This document shows positions 44,220 to 55,599 of a DNA stretch of 64,000 nt, piece by piece. This stretch comes from Lentinula raphanica (lineage: Eukaryota; Basidiomycota; Agaricomycetes; Agaricales; Omphalotaceae), in the NCBI GenBank assembly GCA_027919835.1, contig JANVFP010000042.1, positions 186,001-250,000 of the forward strand. Direction: 5' to 3'. A model generated the notes under the pieces. It saw only the letters and a list, made by a program, of their open reading frames with translations, had not been told where the DNA came from and searched no databases. A program made the translations under genes and the position numbers. Each line of letters starts with the position of its first letter. The stretch's first letter is position 1.

Positions 44220-44312
44220 CCTCTGCCTTTTGCACTCAGGTGGGACAGGAAGTTAAAGTTAGCCAACACTGGGCCAAAGCCCATAACATTCAAAGCGGAT
44301 CATGGAGGGCTA
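44220..44312 (-). repeat. Ngaro split direct repeat B2
   Basis: 93 bp starting cctctgccttttgcac and ending ggatcatggagggcta, identical by eye to B1. Confidence 0.85.
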
Positions 44313-44406
44313 CATAATGGTACAGGATAGGTAAGGATGTAGCTACATACAACTACATATTTACAAACAATGAGAACATACATGATATGAGGGAGAGGAG
44401 GGAGGG

Positions 44407-45189
44407 TGAAGAAAAAAACAGGCAGATCAAGGTTAGATCTATGTAGATAAGAGTCAGTACTATGTAGAGGCTTATCAGACATGATCAGAGCGCACTGAGA
44501 CACCAAAAACCCAAGATCTAACAAAGGAATCAACTCCTAGAGTGTCTGATCACCTTAGATCTGTCTGGATGTACTTTGGTATCTGTTCAGTGTCTTGATG
44601 GTGAAAAATGCGAAATTTCATACCAGATTCCTGTATCTGAGACACCTCTGGAAGGCCTATAGTCTGTACAGATGTAGGAATGTGCTGGACAGTGAAATCA
44701 GAGCTCAGAAAGAGCTAGGGAACATGCAGGCAGCCTCACCCAGGTCAGAGATGGTGGGGGAAGGAAAGGAAGAATGGGAGATCAAAAATTGATGTTTCAA
44801 CTCGCTTTTACAGGCCTCTGCTCAGACCTCTGGCACCTGTAACAGCCACATCAATTTAAAACAGCCCCATGATCAATTGCCTGATGCATGTGAAGATGGG
44901 ATCATGTACAGCTATCAGCTGATGATCCAGGCACCCTATAAGCGCTGGAAATGTCCGAAATATGTCCAGGAATCTATGTGATGAGTCTAGGCATGGTGCT
45001 AAGTAATATAGAGGCTCTGGGAATGAAATAACACACAAGTGTTTTGAGTGTGCATTTTAAAATGAGGATTGCAGGAGAACCACTAGACCAAATGCCTTCA
45101 AAATTATTTGCATCTTGAAGAGGACATCAAACTGTATATTTTCATCTAAGACACCTATAGGTTTGGTCCAGGAATGCTTTGTGTAGAAT
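44407..45189 (-). repeat. Ngaro split direct repeat A2
   Basis: 783 bp matching A1 at 61959-62741 in direct orientation. Short open frames inside occur identically in both copies and are not genes. Confidence 0.9.
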
Positions 45190-45510
45190 AGAAAATATTT
45201 CAAAAACTTTATTAAAGCATTCTGAAAAAATATGAATAACTCAACACAGAGTGAGTATCATCATAGGGTTATAGTGGACAACTTGTAGGGACAATAGAGC
45301 TCTGTATGCGTACACAGTATAGTGGCAAGAGCACTTGAGGGTGGCCAGCAATTAAGTGTATTCATGTACACATTAGGTATGATGAAGGTGAAGACCTTCA
45401 TGTACATACCTGTTGTGATGAATAGTGCACTATAATTACTGGGAGATGATCTGTTGTTTGCAGAGGCCTGCAGAAAGGCTCCCTACCCTTGGAATCCGCC
45501 TTCATGTCGA

Positions 45511-45603
45511 CCTCTGCCTTTTGCACTCAGGTGGGACAGGAAGTTAAAGTTAGCCAACACTGGGCCAAAGCCCATAACATTCAAAGCGGATCATGGAGGG
45601 CTA
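45511..45603 (-). repeat. Ngaro split direct repeat B1
   Basis: 93-bp partner of B2, located just after the recombinase stop codon. 321 bp of unduplicated sequence separate it from A2. Confidence 0.85.
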
Positions 45604-46559
45604 TAATTGCTATGAAATGTTGTTGAGGGGTGGATGGTGGTGAAAGAAAATGTGAATGAGACGCGAGGTAAATGGTTGTATATCAGATAGGATGATGTTA
45701 CAAAAGTACTATAGTACAGTGTCAAGATTTTTGGGCTTGTTTGAGAGAAGCTAGCTGTAATTCTGCCCTTACTGTAGGATTGTCTCTGATATATATTTTC
45801 CAAGCTGAAGAAGACCAACGTCCTAAAGCCATTATCACAGATTCTGAAAGTCCAAGTCTGGCATAAAAAGTTGCACCACCAGCTCTTAGTGAATGTCCAC
45901 CAAACTCCCTACCAACATAAGCAAAGAACCTGGATTCAAACCAGGATCTAGTGGGGAGTGTCCCATCTTCACAGAGGAACAATGCAGGCCTGGCTCCATG
46001 TAGTTTGTCTCTGATAGAACAGTATTCCTTCAGTAGAGACACAGGACTAGCCACTGCTTGATGACTTTGAAGAATATCAGTTCCATGATAGAAAGGATCA
46101 CTTTTGTGATAAGGCAAATGATAACCAGCTCTGCCATTCTCAAACTTGAGAGAAGCACGCTTGATCACCTTACGCCAGCACTTCAGGCACCCTTAAATCC
46201 TGCCGACTTAGGGGGGATTACCCACCAAATACCCGTACCTAATGGGGGGGATTACCAGGCAATTACCCAATGGGTATTACCCAGACTGGGTAATACCCTG
46301 CCTCTAGTGCCAGGGGTCCTTGTCAGGTATTACCCAAGTTGGTAATACCTTACCAGTATATAATCATACTGCAATTGGTCAGTGCATGTAGTATGAGGCT
46401 TTTATGCATAGTCATATGCAGTATCTTAGCTCACAATTCTTTGTAAAATCAAAATACCACTTCTATGGGTAATACCATCAATGGGTAATACCACTCACTA
46501 GGAATTTCATTGATAGGCAGAAGGCTGCCACTGAAAGATAATACCAAGGATGGGTAATA

Positions 46560-47070
46560 CCTTAGCTGGGTAATACCATTGGGTAATACCACCATTGGGT
46601 ATACCTTAGCTGGGTATTACCTTAGCTGGGTAATACCACCATTGGGTATTACCTTAGCTGGGTAATACCACCATTGGGTATTACCTTAGCTGGGTAATAC
46701 CACCATTGGGTATTACCTTAGCTGGGTAATACCACCATTGGGTATTACCTTAGCTGGGTAATACCACCATTGGGTATTACCTTAGCTGGGTAATACCACC
46801 ATTGGGTATTACCTTAGCTGGGTAATACCACCATTGGGTATTACCTTAGCTGGGTAATACCACCATTGGGTATTACCTTAGCTGGGTAATACCACCATTG
46901 GGTATTACCTTAGCTGGGTAATACCACCATTGGGTATTACCTTAGCTGGGTAATACCACCATTGGGTATTGCCTTAGCTGGGTATTACCATAGTTGGGTA
47001 ATACCATCATTGGGTATTACCTTAGCTTACCATAGTTGGGTAATACCATTAGGTGGGTAATACCATAGGT
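46560..47070. repeat. 32-bp iteron array in left arm of F1
   Basis: About 11-12 copies of a 32-bp unit made of two 16-bp halves: GGTAATACCACCATTG and GGTATTACCTTAGCTG. Each half starts with a 9-bp palindrome. Regular between about 46606 and 46990, degenerate at both edges. Confidence 0.9.
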
Positions 47071-49559
47071 GGGTAATAACAGTTCATGCAATGTGCTAGA
47101 AACCACAGGTGAATTCAAAGATAGCCATAGTGAGGTACTAGCTAGCTCAGGGACATCAAAATTACCTAAAAAGGAAATTGATTAAAAATAAAACTTGATC
47201 TCATCAGGTAGTGAAAAATCTGAAAAAAATCATAAAAATACTCAAAAAATTCAGGGTTGCTTTGTTGGCCCTGAAAATGCAAAATAAAAAAATACGTGAC
47301 AAGTGTAAAAAATTTCATCACTTCAAATCATACCAGAACTATCAGGCATTATATATAGATGATCTATATGCTACTTTTAGCACACCTAGCACCCTCAAAC
47401 ACTCAGATAGCCTATATCATTCAATATATTTACTATACTCAATGTTTATTACACTTAACACAGTCAACAGAAAAAAAACCTTGTAACAGTAACATGTGTG
47501 TTATGCTTAACACACTGAACAATGAAAAACTTCAGAACAGTGTTATACTTAACACACTTGACTCAATATACTGAATAATGAAAAAAAACTCGGATTGGTG
47601 CTCATGTGTATTATACTTAACACACTTAACAATTAAAAAAATTCAGAACAGTGTTACTGCATCATGTTATACTCAACACACTTTATCAATGAATATAACA
47701 CACTTAACAATCAAAACCTCGGAGTAGTGTTATCACTCATTATACTTTTACACTCAACACACTTCATCAGTAAGTATAACACACCTTTAATGTAACATTG
47801 TTATACTATAACCCACTTATAACAATGAGTTTTGGGCGCTTATGGGCGCTTATTTGGTGTTTTTGAGTCGAAATTGATTAATAGCACACTCAATAATTTT
47901 TGTGTGGGCTCTATATTGTGTCAGGATGTTGTCTATATCATATTGCTCTAGATACAATCTGGAGAACTCAAAAACATAGCCTGTAGGGCTGAATATATTA
48001 TGATCTTTCATGATTTAAGGGTGTTTTATGCAAATGACAATGCATACACCCATGTTATAAAGTCAAACTGTTACTGGGTGGTGCAAAGAGTCATCCTACA
48101 ATCTATTCTATGCTAACTCTATGTGATACAGCTAAGAGATATGTAATGGGGGTCATAGAATATGACATCTATTGTTACATGTAAGTGTAGACATCCATAG
48201 TGTACATGAAACATGTACATGTATATCACAGAGTCCACCTTTCATGATAGCTATTTGAATCATGTACAGACACTGCCAGTAGACTGTAGGAGTGATTTCC
48301 TCATGAACCAGCATCAGTATACTTGCATTACATGGACATATGCATTGACATTTACATAAAACACTGTTATATCACAAAAGATCACAATATAGCTACCTCC
48401 AGATGTTGAATTTTCAAGTTCTCTGAATTGTATCTAGAGGAATATGGTATGAACAACATTTTGACACAATATAAAGGCCACACAAAAATTGTTGAGTGTG
48501 CTATTAATGAATTTCGACTCAAAAACCCCAAATAAGCGCCCATAAGCGCCCAAAACTCGTTGTTATATGTGTGTTATAGTATAACAATGTTCCATTGAAG
48601 GTCTTTTATACTTACTGATGAAGTCTGTTGAGTGTAATAAGCATAATAATTGTTAACACACTGAATACTCAACACACTCACTATCATTAATAAGTGTGTT
48701 GAGTGTGTTGAGTATAAAACACATGAACACTGTTCCAAGGTTTTGCATTGTCAAGTGTTTCAAGTGTGTTAAATATAATACACAGGAACACTGTTCTGAG
48801 GTTTTTCATTGTTAAGTGTGATAAGTGTATTGAGTATGATATATATTACTAGTGTTATTTATTGAAAGTGTATTAAATGTGGTAAGTATAGCACACATGA
48901 ATACTGGAGTCCAAGGCTTTTCATTGTGAAGTATGTTAAGTATAACACACATGAACACTGTTCCGAGGTTTTTCATTATTATTAAGTGTAGTAAGTGTGT
49001 TGAGTATAATATACATTACTATAATATTGTTCCAAGTTGTTTCATTGTAAAGTGTATTAAGTGTGTTAAGTATAGCACACATGAATACTGTTCTGATATT
49101 TTTTTATTGTTGAGTGTATTAAGTATATTGAGTATGATATACATTACTACTGCTCTAAGGTTTTTCATCATGTAGTATAATAAGCAGTGAGTATGCTGCC
49201 AGTGAATATATTGAATGATATAAGCTTTCCTGAGTGTCTGAGGATACTAGATGTGCTAAAAATAGCATGTACACCATATATACCTAATGTATAGTAAATT
49301 TGGTATGATTTGGAGTGATGTCATTTTTCAAAAGTGTTGCATGTTTTTTTTTATTTTGCATTTTTAAGGCCAACAAAGCAACCCTGAATTTTTTGAGTAT
49401 TTTTATGATTTTTTTCAGATTTTTCACTACCTGATGAGATCAAGTTTTATTAATAGACCAATTTCCTTTTTAGGTAATTTTGATGTCCCTGAGCTAGCTA
49501 GTACCTCACTATGGCTATTTTTGAATTCACCTGTGGTTTCTAGCACATTGCATGAACTG

Positions 49560-49790
49560 TTATTACCCACCTATGGTATTACCCACCTAATGGTATTACC
49601 CAACTATGGTAATACCCAGCTAAGGTAATACCCAATGGTGGTATTACCCAACTATGGTAATACCCAGCTAAGGTAATACCCAATGGTGGTATTACCCAGC
49701 TAAGGTAATACCCAGCTAAGGTAATACCCAATGGTGATATTACCCAATGGTATTACCCAGCTAAGGTATTACCCATCCTTGGTATTATCT
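49560..49790. repeat. Shorter iteron array in right arm of F1
   Basis: The same GGTAATACC/GGTATTACC half-units, in inverted orientation, with fewer and less regular copies than the left arm. The arrays have expanded or contracted independently. Confidence 0.8.
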
Positions 49791-50671
49791 TTCGGTGGCA
49801 GCCTTCTGCCTATCAATGAAATTCCTAGTGAGTGGTATTACCCATAGAAAGTGGTATTTTGATTTTACAAAGAATTGTGAGCTAAGATACTGCATATGAC
49901 TATGCATAAAAGCCTCATACTACATGCACTGACCAATTGCAGTATGATTATATACTGGTAAGGTATTACCAACTTGGGTAATACCTGACAAGGACCCCTG
50001 GCACTAGAGGCAGGGTATTACCCAGTCTGGGTAATACCCATTGGGTAATTGCCCGGTAATCCCCCCCATTAGGTACGGGTATTTGGTGGGTAATCCCCCC
50101 TAAGTCGGCAGGATTTAAGGGTGCCTGAAGTGACGCCAGTCACGCAAGTCATACTGATTAGGAACAGTAAGTTCACCAATGCGGTGACAACCATAGAAGC
50201 CACAACTCAATAGAGTAGCAAACAGAAGATCATCATAGGAGAGATGACGAGAGTCATAGAAGAGTTGGATATGAAAAATTTGAAGAGGAGGCTTCCTCTT
50301 GACTGGATCAGCTCTAACTTTCTTGGAGCCTCTGATTGTAGCTTGAACCAGAGGATGAGCACGAGATTCATCAAAGTGAGGATAGAGTTGTTTGAGAAAG
50401 TGATGAGCACCAGAGAGATATTTGGGTCCAGAGGCAATGTGTCTGGATGTGTAGGCAATGTATCTGGAGAGTGTGGATGGGGTGGGATCCAGATCCAGAT
50501 TATGAGAGGTGCAGAACCTGATATAATCTTTAGCACCTGTAGTATAGTTCTGTTTGGTAGACTTCTCAATGGCATGGGCTTGAAGGAATAACACCAAGTC
50601 ATCTAACTTGTTCAAGTCCATAGGAGGGTGAGCAGAGCGACCTTGTCTCTTCCTCTGCTCACCCATGGCCT

Positions 50672-52399
50672 CTAAAAGGACTCTCTCCATCGCGCCGGCA
50701 GTAGCTCTCTTGGAGGCTCAAAAGTGCGGACGCGGTAGGAGGGAAACTGGAGCTTGAAGTCATCCAGTAAAAGTCTAGACAGAAGATCTGCCTTAATATT
50801 GTCTTTGCCAGGAATATGACGAACTCTGATGTCAATACCAGTTTTGAGAACTATACCTGCAATAGCAAGGAGGATGGAGTTATGTGATGATTCTTTGACT
50901 GCAAGAGAACTGAGAACTTGGACAGAGTCCAAACTATCAGAGAAGAATAGAGCTCTCTTGGGTGGACTAGGCTTGGAAGCAATGTGATGTAGGCCAGATA
51001 AAATAGCTAGCAGCTCTCTGAAGAAGATGTCTACAATGGGGCTGCCAGGAGTTGGATGCACCTGATAACAAAAGCCATTACTAGCATAGACAAAGGATAG
51101 GCCTATGTTACTTGCATCAGTCCAGCTCACAAAGTCTGCTTCACTATCACTCCATGCTTGGGCATCTACAAATCGTATCCCAATGGCAGACTTGAGCATA
51201 TCAGAGAACCAGGTCAGGTCTCTATGCACTTCACCATTGATAGGGATGTGACAAAATTGAAGTGTCTTTCCACTCATTTTGCGATACATTTCTGTAAGAG
51301 CAGGTCTTGCCCATGGAAGAACATTAAGTGACCAGTTTAGAGAACCTGTGAGGTGCTGCCAGTCTCTGAGTGCAGCTTTGCGATTGGGAGATGAGAGGAA
51401 TGTATGAATAGCTTCTACAAGTCCATCTATGAATTCCTGAGTCAAAGAGATGGAGCCTTTCATGATATCTGTTAAGAAGCCTATGATCAAAAGCCAGACT
51501 CCCCAGTCTTGTTTTCTATCTTCATAAGGGCAATCAATCATGTCCCAAAAGACTAGAAGCTGTACTTGTCTCTTGGGATATTTCTTGCCATGAAAGGTGA
51601 TTAGATTCCTCTTGAAGTCCCAGCCAAAGAAGTCATCCATGTAAACATGTAGATTAGGGATTCCTAGCTTCTCAGTCCCAAACCAACAGAGCAGTGCAGA
51701 CACAGAGCACCAACAGCGAGGAGAGGTTCTAGTCCCAAAGACCAGTCTCCTAACAATGTGAAATCTTCCATCAACAGAAACAACTTGACAAAGTTGCCAG
51801 AGAGGATGAGCAGGGAGATTGAGGAAGGCTTTAGCCACATCACTCTTGAATAGCACAAGCTCCTCATTAGGGTGCTCTTTGATAACATCATTGAGCACCT
51901 GACCAAAGGTGTGCATATCATCATATTTCACTTTGGCCTCCTCTCTAGGAATACCATCATTGAGACCTGATGCAGTTTGATCCATGACAACTCTAGCTTT
52001 CCCCTTCTGCCAGACTACAAACATAGGGGAAACCTTCATGCCAGGCAATAGTACAAAATCTTCTGGTAGTGCTTCTGACCACCTTCCAGCAGCTACCTCC
52101 TGATCTCTGTGAGCTCTAAGTGCTGCAATGTCTACTGGTTCAGTCACATAGTTATCAACTTTTTGTTTGCATTCCTCTTCCCACTCTGCTTCATAGAAAG
52201 GCCAGAACCCTTCTCTCAATGAACGAATAACAGAAGCAACAAAAGGTTGGTTAGGATGAGAAGATAAGAGGAGTTCCAAACGATCCACATTGAATGGAGT
52301 TTCAACTTTGATGTAACCAGACATAGATTGTAGAGTAGCAAAAATTTGGGGATTATTCAAGAGATGTTCAGGAGGTGAAGGTAGAGGAGGTGCAGTCAT
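50672..52399 (-). CDS. Ngaro reverse transcriptase - RNase H
   Basis: 575 residues from the ATG at 52399 (MTAPPLPSP). RT motifs: KSDVAKAFLNLPAHP, RRLVFGTRTSPRCWC, catalytic YMDD in HVYMDDFFGWDF (about residue 253). RNase H: SWTDASNIGLSF, FRELLAIL, FFSDSLDSV, HIPGKDNIKADLLSR. This is the only gene of the element left intact. The same frame stays open upstream, overlapping the end of the gag-like ORF in another frame, so expression could instead involve frameshifting; the ATG start is a choice. The stop overlaps the start of the recombinase ORF. Confidence 0.88.
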   Translation of the reverse strand: MTAPPLPSPPEHLLNNPQIFATLQSMSGYIKVETPFNVDRLELLLSSHPNQPFVASVIRSLREGFWPFYEAEWEEECKQKVDNYVTEPVDIAALRAHRDQEVAAGRWSEALPEDFVLLPGMKVSPMFVVWQKGKARVVMDQTASGLNDGIPREEAKVKYDDMHTFGQVLNDVIKEHPNEELVLFKSDVAKAFLNLPAHPLWQLCQVVSVDGRFHIVRRLVFGTRTSPRCWCSVSALLCWFGTEKLGIPNLHVYMDDFFGWDFKRNLITFHGKKYPKRQVQLLVFWDMIDCPYEDRKQDWGVWLLIIGFLTDIMKGSISLTQEFIDGLVEAIHTFLSSPNRKAALRDWQHLTGSLNWSLNVLPWARPALTEMYRKMSGKTLQFCHIPINGEVHRDLTWFSDMLKSAIGIRFVDAQAWSDSEADFVSWTDASNIGLSFVYASNGFCYQVHPTPGSPIVDIFFRELLAILSGLHHIASKPSPPKRALFFSDSLDSVQVLSSLAVKESSHNSILLAIAGIVLKTGIDIRVRHIPGKDNIKADLLSRLLLDDFKLQFPSYRVRTFEPPRELLPARWRESF

Positions 52400-54004
52400 A
52401 GTAGATGTGATACTGGGAGGAATGATGTTACAAGAAGAACTAGTAGAAGACCATAAATAACCACGTCTAAAACGTGGATTAGAAGTAGATTCAGATGTAT
52501 CCAATAAATGCTTTGTACCAGCCAGAGATTTAGGCCCTTGAAGAGCGCTTTCTACTCTCTCTGCGACGCTTCTGGAGCTGGTCATAGCAGGACTGATTGT
52601 CAATGGCTCTGTGCTGTTCTCCACACTCACTGCAGTAGCCATGCTTCCTGTTATTAGGACAGGGCTCTGAACACCTCTTCTCATTCCAAAGGATGCAAGG
52701 TGTGTCACGACGCTTTGAGCTGGGAGAGGAAGAAGATTGGCCACCACCAGAAGGCCTCTTTCTAGCAGATAACAACTCTTTGAGAAGAAGAGTGTGGAAG
52801 CTCTCTGGATTGCCCAGGTCAAATGGAGTGTTGGCAGCTTTCTGCCTAGCTTCTTTATCAACCCTGATAGCCACAGATGGATCATAAGGTGAGGATCTGA
52901 AATACTCCATAATTTGTGCTTTGTATGTCTCCAGCTCATCTTTGCGATGTGGATAAACCTTGAGCAAAGGAGCAGTCCATGCATCAAAAACTCGGAGCCA
53001 TTGAGACTCAGAAGTGACAGGCATAGACTTGAGAACTTGATCCTTACGAACCAGCTTGTATTCTGACCCAAAATCTCTGCTATCATCATAGGTAGATGAG
53101 GAAAAGCTGACCAGTGCAGCATAGACTTTATCAAAGTCCACAAAGCGATCCTTGACAATGAGGCGAAGCAAAGAGACAGGGAGAGGATCAGAGAAAGGTT
53201 GAGCAGCAAGTAGAGATACAACTGGGTCAAGATTGCTTTCAGCAGCAAAGAGGTTTTTGAGTTCCCAAGTTTTCTGCACATGAGCAGGAAGAGATGAGGG
53301 GCCTGATAGATGTGCCAAGTGAGGAGCAGCTTCAAGAAGTGCAGCAGGAAGCATTGAAGCAGTTGAAGCAGGTTTGACAGGAGAGGCAAAAAGTCTAGCC
53401 AAGGCATCTCTCCCAGCCTGTAGAATAGGCTCTGGATCTTGAGGAGAAGCACCAGATTCGAGCTGGGCTTGCTCATCATCCAGATCCTGAATCTGAGTCT
53501 GCATGCTAGCCCAGGCAGCTTCATTGACAGCTTCTTCATGAGAGACATCATTCTGATCTGCTGAGACAGCAGTCTTCTTCCCTTTGACCTTAGCTCTCTG
53601 ATCTCTCTTAAACTTATTAGTCTCTCTCTGGATATCCATGATCTGAGACACATAGTCTTGGGATATAACAGCATCATTGAAAGAGAGATCTCTAACAGCC
53701 CTAAAGGCATCCATAGCATTGATCTCCTCATTTCTGAACTGTTCAACAACATCCTGAAGAGCCCTGGCTTGTTCACCAACTGTCTCAAACTCCAGAGCCT
53801 GCACAGGGTCATCAGAGAGCCTGTCAGCAAGGGAGAGAGAGGGTGACAAGTGAGGAGCAGCAGAGGAGGATGGAACATTCTGGGAGTGAGGAGAAACAGA
53901 CCTGAAGTGAACATGGGTTTTTGACTGCCTAGAGGAGCTAGCACTTTAGGCAACCACCAAAAGGTATCATATTAGATAGGACAAGACCTGAAAATCCCCT
54001 ATCT

Positions 54005-54345
54005 AACATGCTGAAAATCCCCGGGAATTCCCCAATGGGATGTCCCACTCAGCTGGGATGTCCCAGGTGGGATGTCCCTATGGCCTGGGAGGTCCCAGGT
54101 GGGATGTCCCTATGACCTGGGATGTCCCATGTGGGATGTCCTTATAGCCTGGGCTGTCCCAGGTAAGATGTTGCTATGGCCTGGGATGTCCCTATGGATG
54201 TGGGATGTTCCATGTGGGATGTCCCTATGGATGTGGGATGTCCCTATGGCCTGGGATGTCCCATGTGCTGGGATATCTTGTTCCTCATGTCTGGGACATC
54301 CCCTCACCTGGTATGTCTCTTTAGCTGGCATATCTCTCTGACCTG
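54005..54345. repeat. Iteron array in left arm of F2
   Basis: Repeated GGGATGTCCC, GGGAGGTCCC and variants spaced 14-18 bp apart with linkers such as tatggcct and aggt. Open frames crossing it (runs of GCPYG-type peptides) are repeat translations, not genes. Confidence 0.85.
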
Positions 54346-55203
54346 TTCATGTACTCAATGCTGATTACATAACCTATTAATCTTGAATGAAAAACTTAGA
54401 ACAGTGGCATAGTGTGTTATACTCAATATACACAACTATCACTAGGTACACACTCAATATACTCATTATATTTAATAATGAAAGAATTTGGAACAGTCAT
54501 CACTGTGTGATATAATTAACACACTCAACATCCATCATAGTTAAAACACTTTCACAAAAGATACATTGATACACTTGACTGTACAGAGAACAGGCAGAAA
54601 TTCAGAGCAGTGTTATCACTCATGACATTCATTGCACACAGTACTTCATAAGTAAGTATGGTTGAACATTATTATACCATGATACACATATAACAACGAG
54701 TTTTGGGCGCTTATGGGCGCTTATTTTGCATTTTTTGACTTGAAATGCATGAATACCACACTCAATAATTTTTGTGTGGGCTTTATATTGTGTCAGGCTG
54801 TTGTCTATATCATAATCCCTTAGAAACAATTTGGAGAACTCAGAAATACAGCCTGTGGGGCAGGCTATGTCATGATCTTTTATACTTCAGCAGTGTTTTA
54901 TGTAAATGACAATGCATATATCCATATAATGCAGGGACATTGAAGCTGTCTCATGGGGAGAGCACTCCTACAGCTTACTGACAGTGTTTTCACATGATTC
55001 AGATACTCACAATGACCATTGGACTCTCTTAGATATATTTACATATTTCATGTATACTAGTGATATGTAGACTTGCATGCAACTCCAGATGTCATATTCA
55101 ATGACTCCAATTGTGAATCTCTCAGCTGTATGACACAGAGTAAGCATAGGATAGGCTGTAAATTAAATCTTTTGATGACCCAGTAGTGGTTTGACTTCAT
55201 AAC

Positions 55204-55585
55204 TGACGGAATCGAGTAAGTATGAGTATGTACTCAGGCGGTCTCACAGTATGTGGAACGACTGATATTCGGTACAGTACCTGACGGAATCGAGTAAGTA
55301 TGAGTATGTACTGTACCAATAAATAGTAAGTAAGGACAGTATACGGTAAGTTGATAAATAGGACGTACCTCAGGCGGTCTCACAGTATGTGGAACGACTG
55401 AACTGCGCAAGACGAGTATCGTAGGTTTAAGTAGATAGTAGAATGAAAATTTATGAAACGAAAAGGTTGAAACGAGTAGGAATAAGCTGTAAGGGATTGT
55501 GCGATCGGATAAGAGAATGTCCATAGGGGCTAACCTCCCCCCGACGCTCCGAGTAGAGGTTCACCGACACTTACACATCCCAACA
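55204..55585 (-). repeat. 3' LTR of copia copy 2
   Basis: 382 bp. In element orientation TGTTGGGATGTG...GATTCCGTCA. Contains an internal duplication of the tactcatacttactcgattc module. Confidence 0.93.
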
Positions 55586-55599
55586 CTCCCCCTGAAGCT

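Larger units (their letters stand above)
46179..50132. mobile_element. Foldback (palindromic) DNA element F1
   Basis: 3954 bp with a 7-bp target duplication ACGCCAG (46172-46178, 50133-50139). The termini are CACTTCAGGCACC inverted. Arms of about 1.9 kb (46179 to about 48080; about 48270 to 50132) pair over most of their length, leaving a ~200-bp centre. Outer arms carry GGTAATACC/GGTATTACC iterons, middle parts are AT-rich with many aacacact motifs, and inner parts contain gggcgcttatgggcgctt. No transposase is present, so it is non-autonomous. The superfamily is not assigned; a 7-8 bp duplication and CACT ends leave hAT-, Zisupton/KDZ- or Mutator-like enzymes possible. Confidence 0.85.
45722..50690 (-). 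pseudogene. Ngaro tyrosine recombinase, split by foldback element F1
   Basis: Upstream half 50133-50690: core-binding-like helices (KSTKQNYTTGAKDYIRFC) and the first catalytic Arg (GFYGCHRIGELTV). Downstream half 45722-46178: HSLRAGGATFYARLGL (H-x-x-R), GRWSSSAWKIYIR with the presumed nucleophile Tyr. F1 lies between the first Arg and the rest, so neither half can be active. Removing F1 with one ACGCCAG rejoins the frame exactly. The start codon overlaps the RT ORF stop by 19 nt, suggesting coupled translation. Tyrosine recombinases insert the element's circular cDNA. Confidence 0.88.

Noticed and set aside
44595..44792. A 65-codon ORF present twice (also 62147-62344)
   Set aside because: Duplicated because it lies inside the Ngaro A repeats; no domain, not a gene.
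46560..47070. Regular 32-bp repeats resembling a CRISPR array
   Set aside because: The repeats are contiguous with no unique spacers, are built of short palindromes, sit inside an inverted-repeat element and occur in a eukaryotic genome without cas genes.
48933..49175. 80-codon ORF in the right arm of F1
   Set aside because: AT-rich translation of repeated aacacact/agtgtgtt motifs in a non-coding arm.
52600..53953. N-terminal 500 residues of a 1093-codon open frame containing the RT
   Set aside because: This part is a Leu/Ser-rich shadow of the gag-like ORF1 in another frame; only the part from about 52399 carries RT features.
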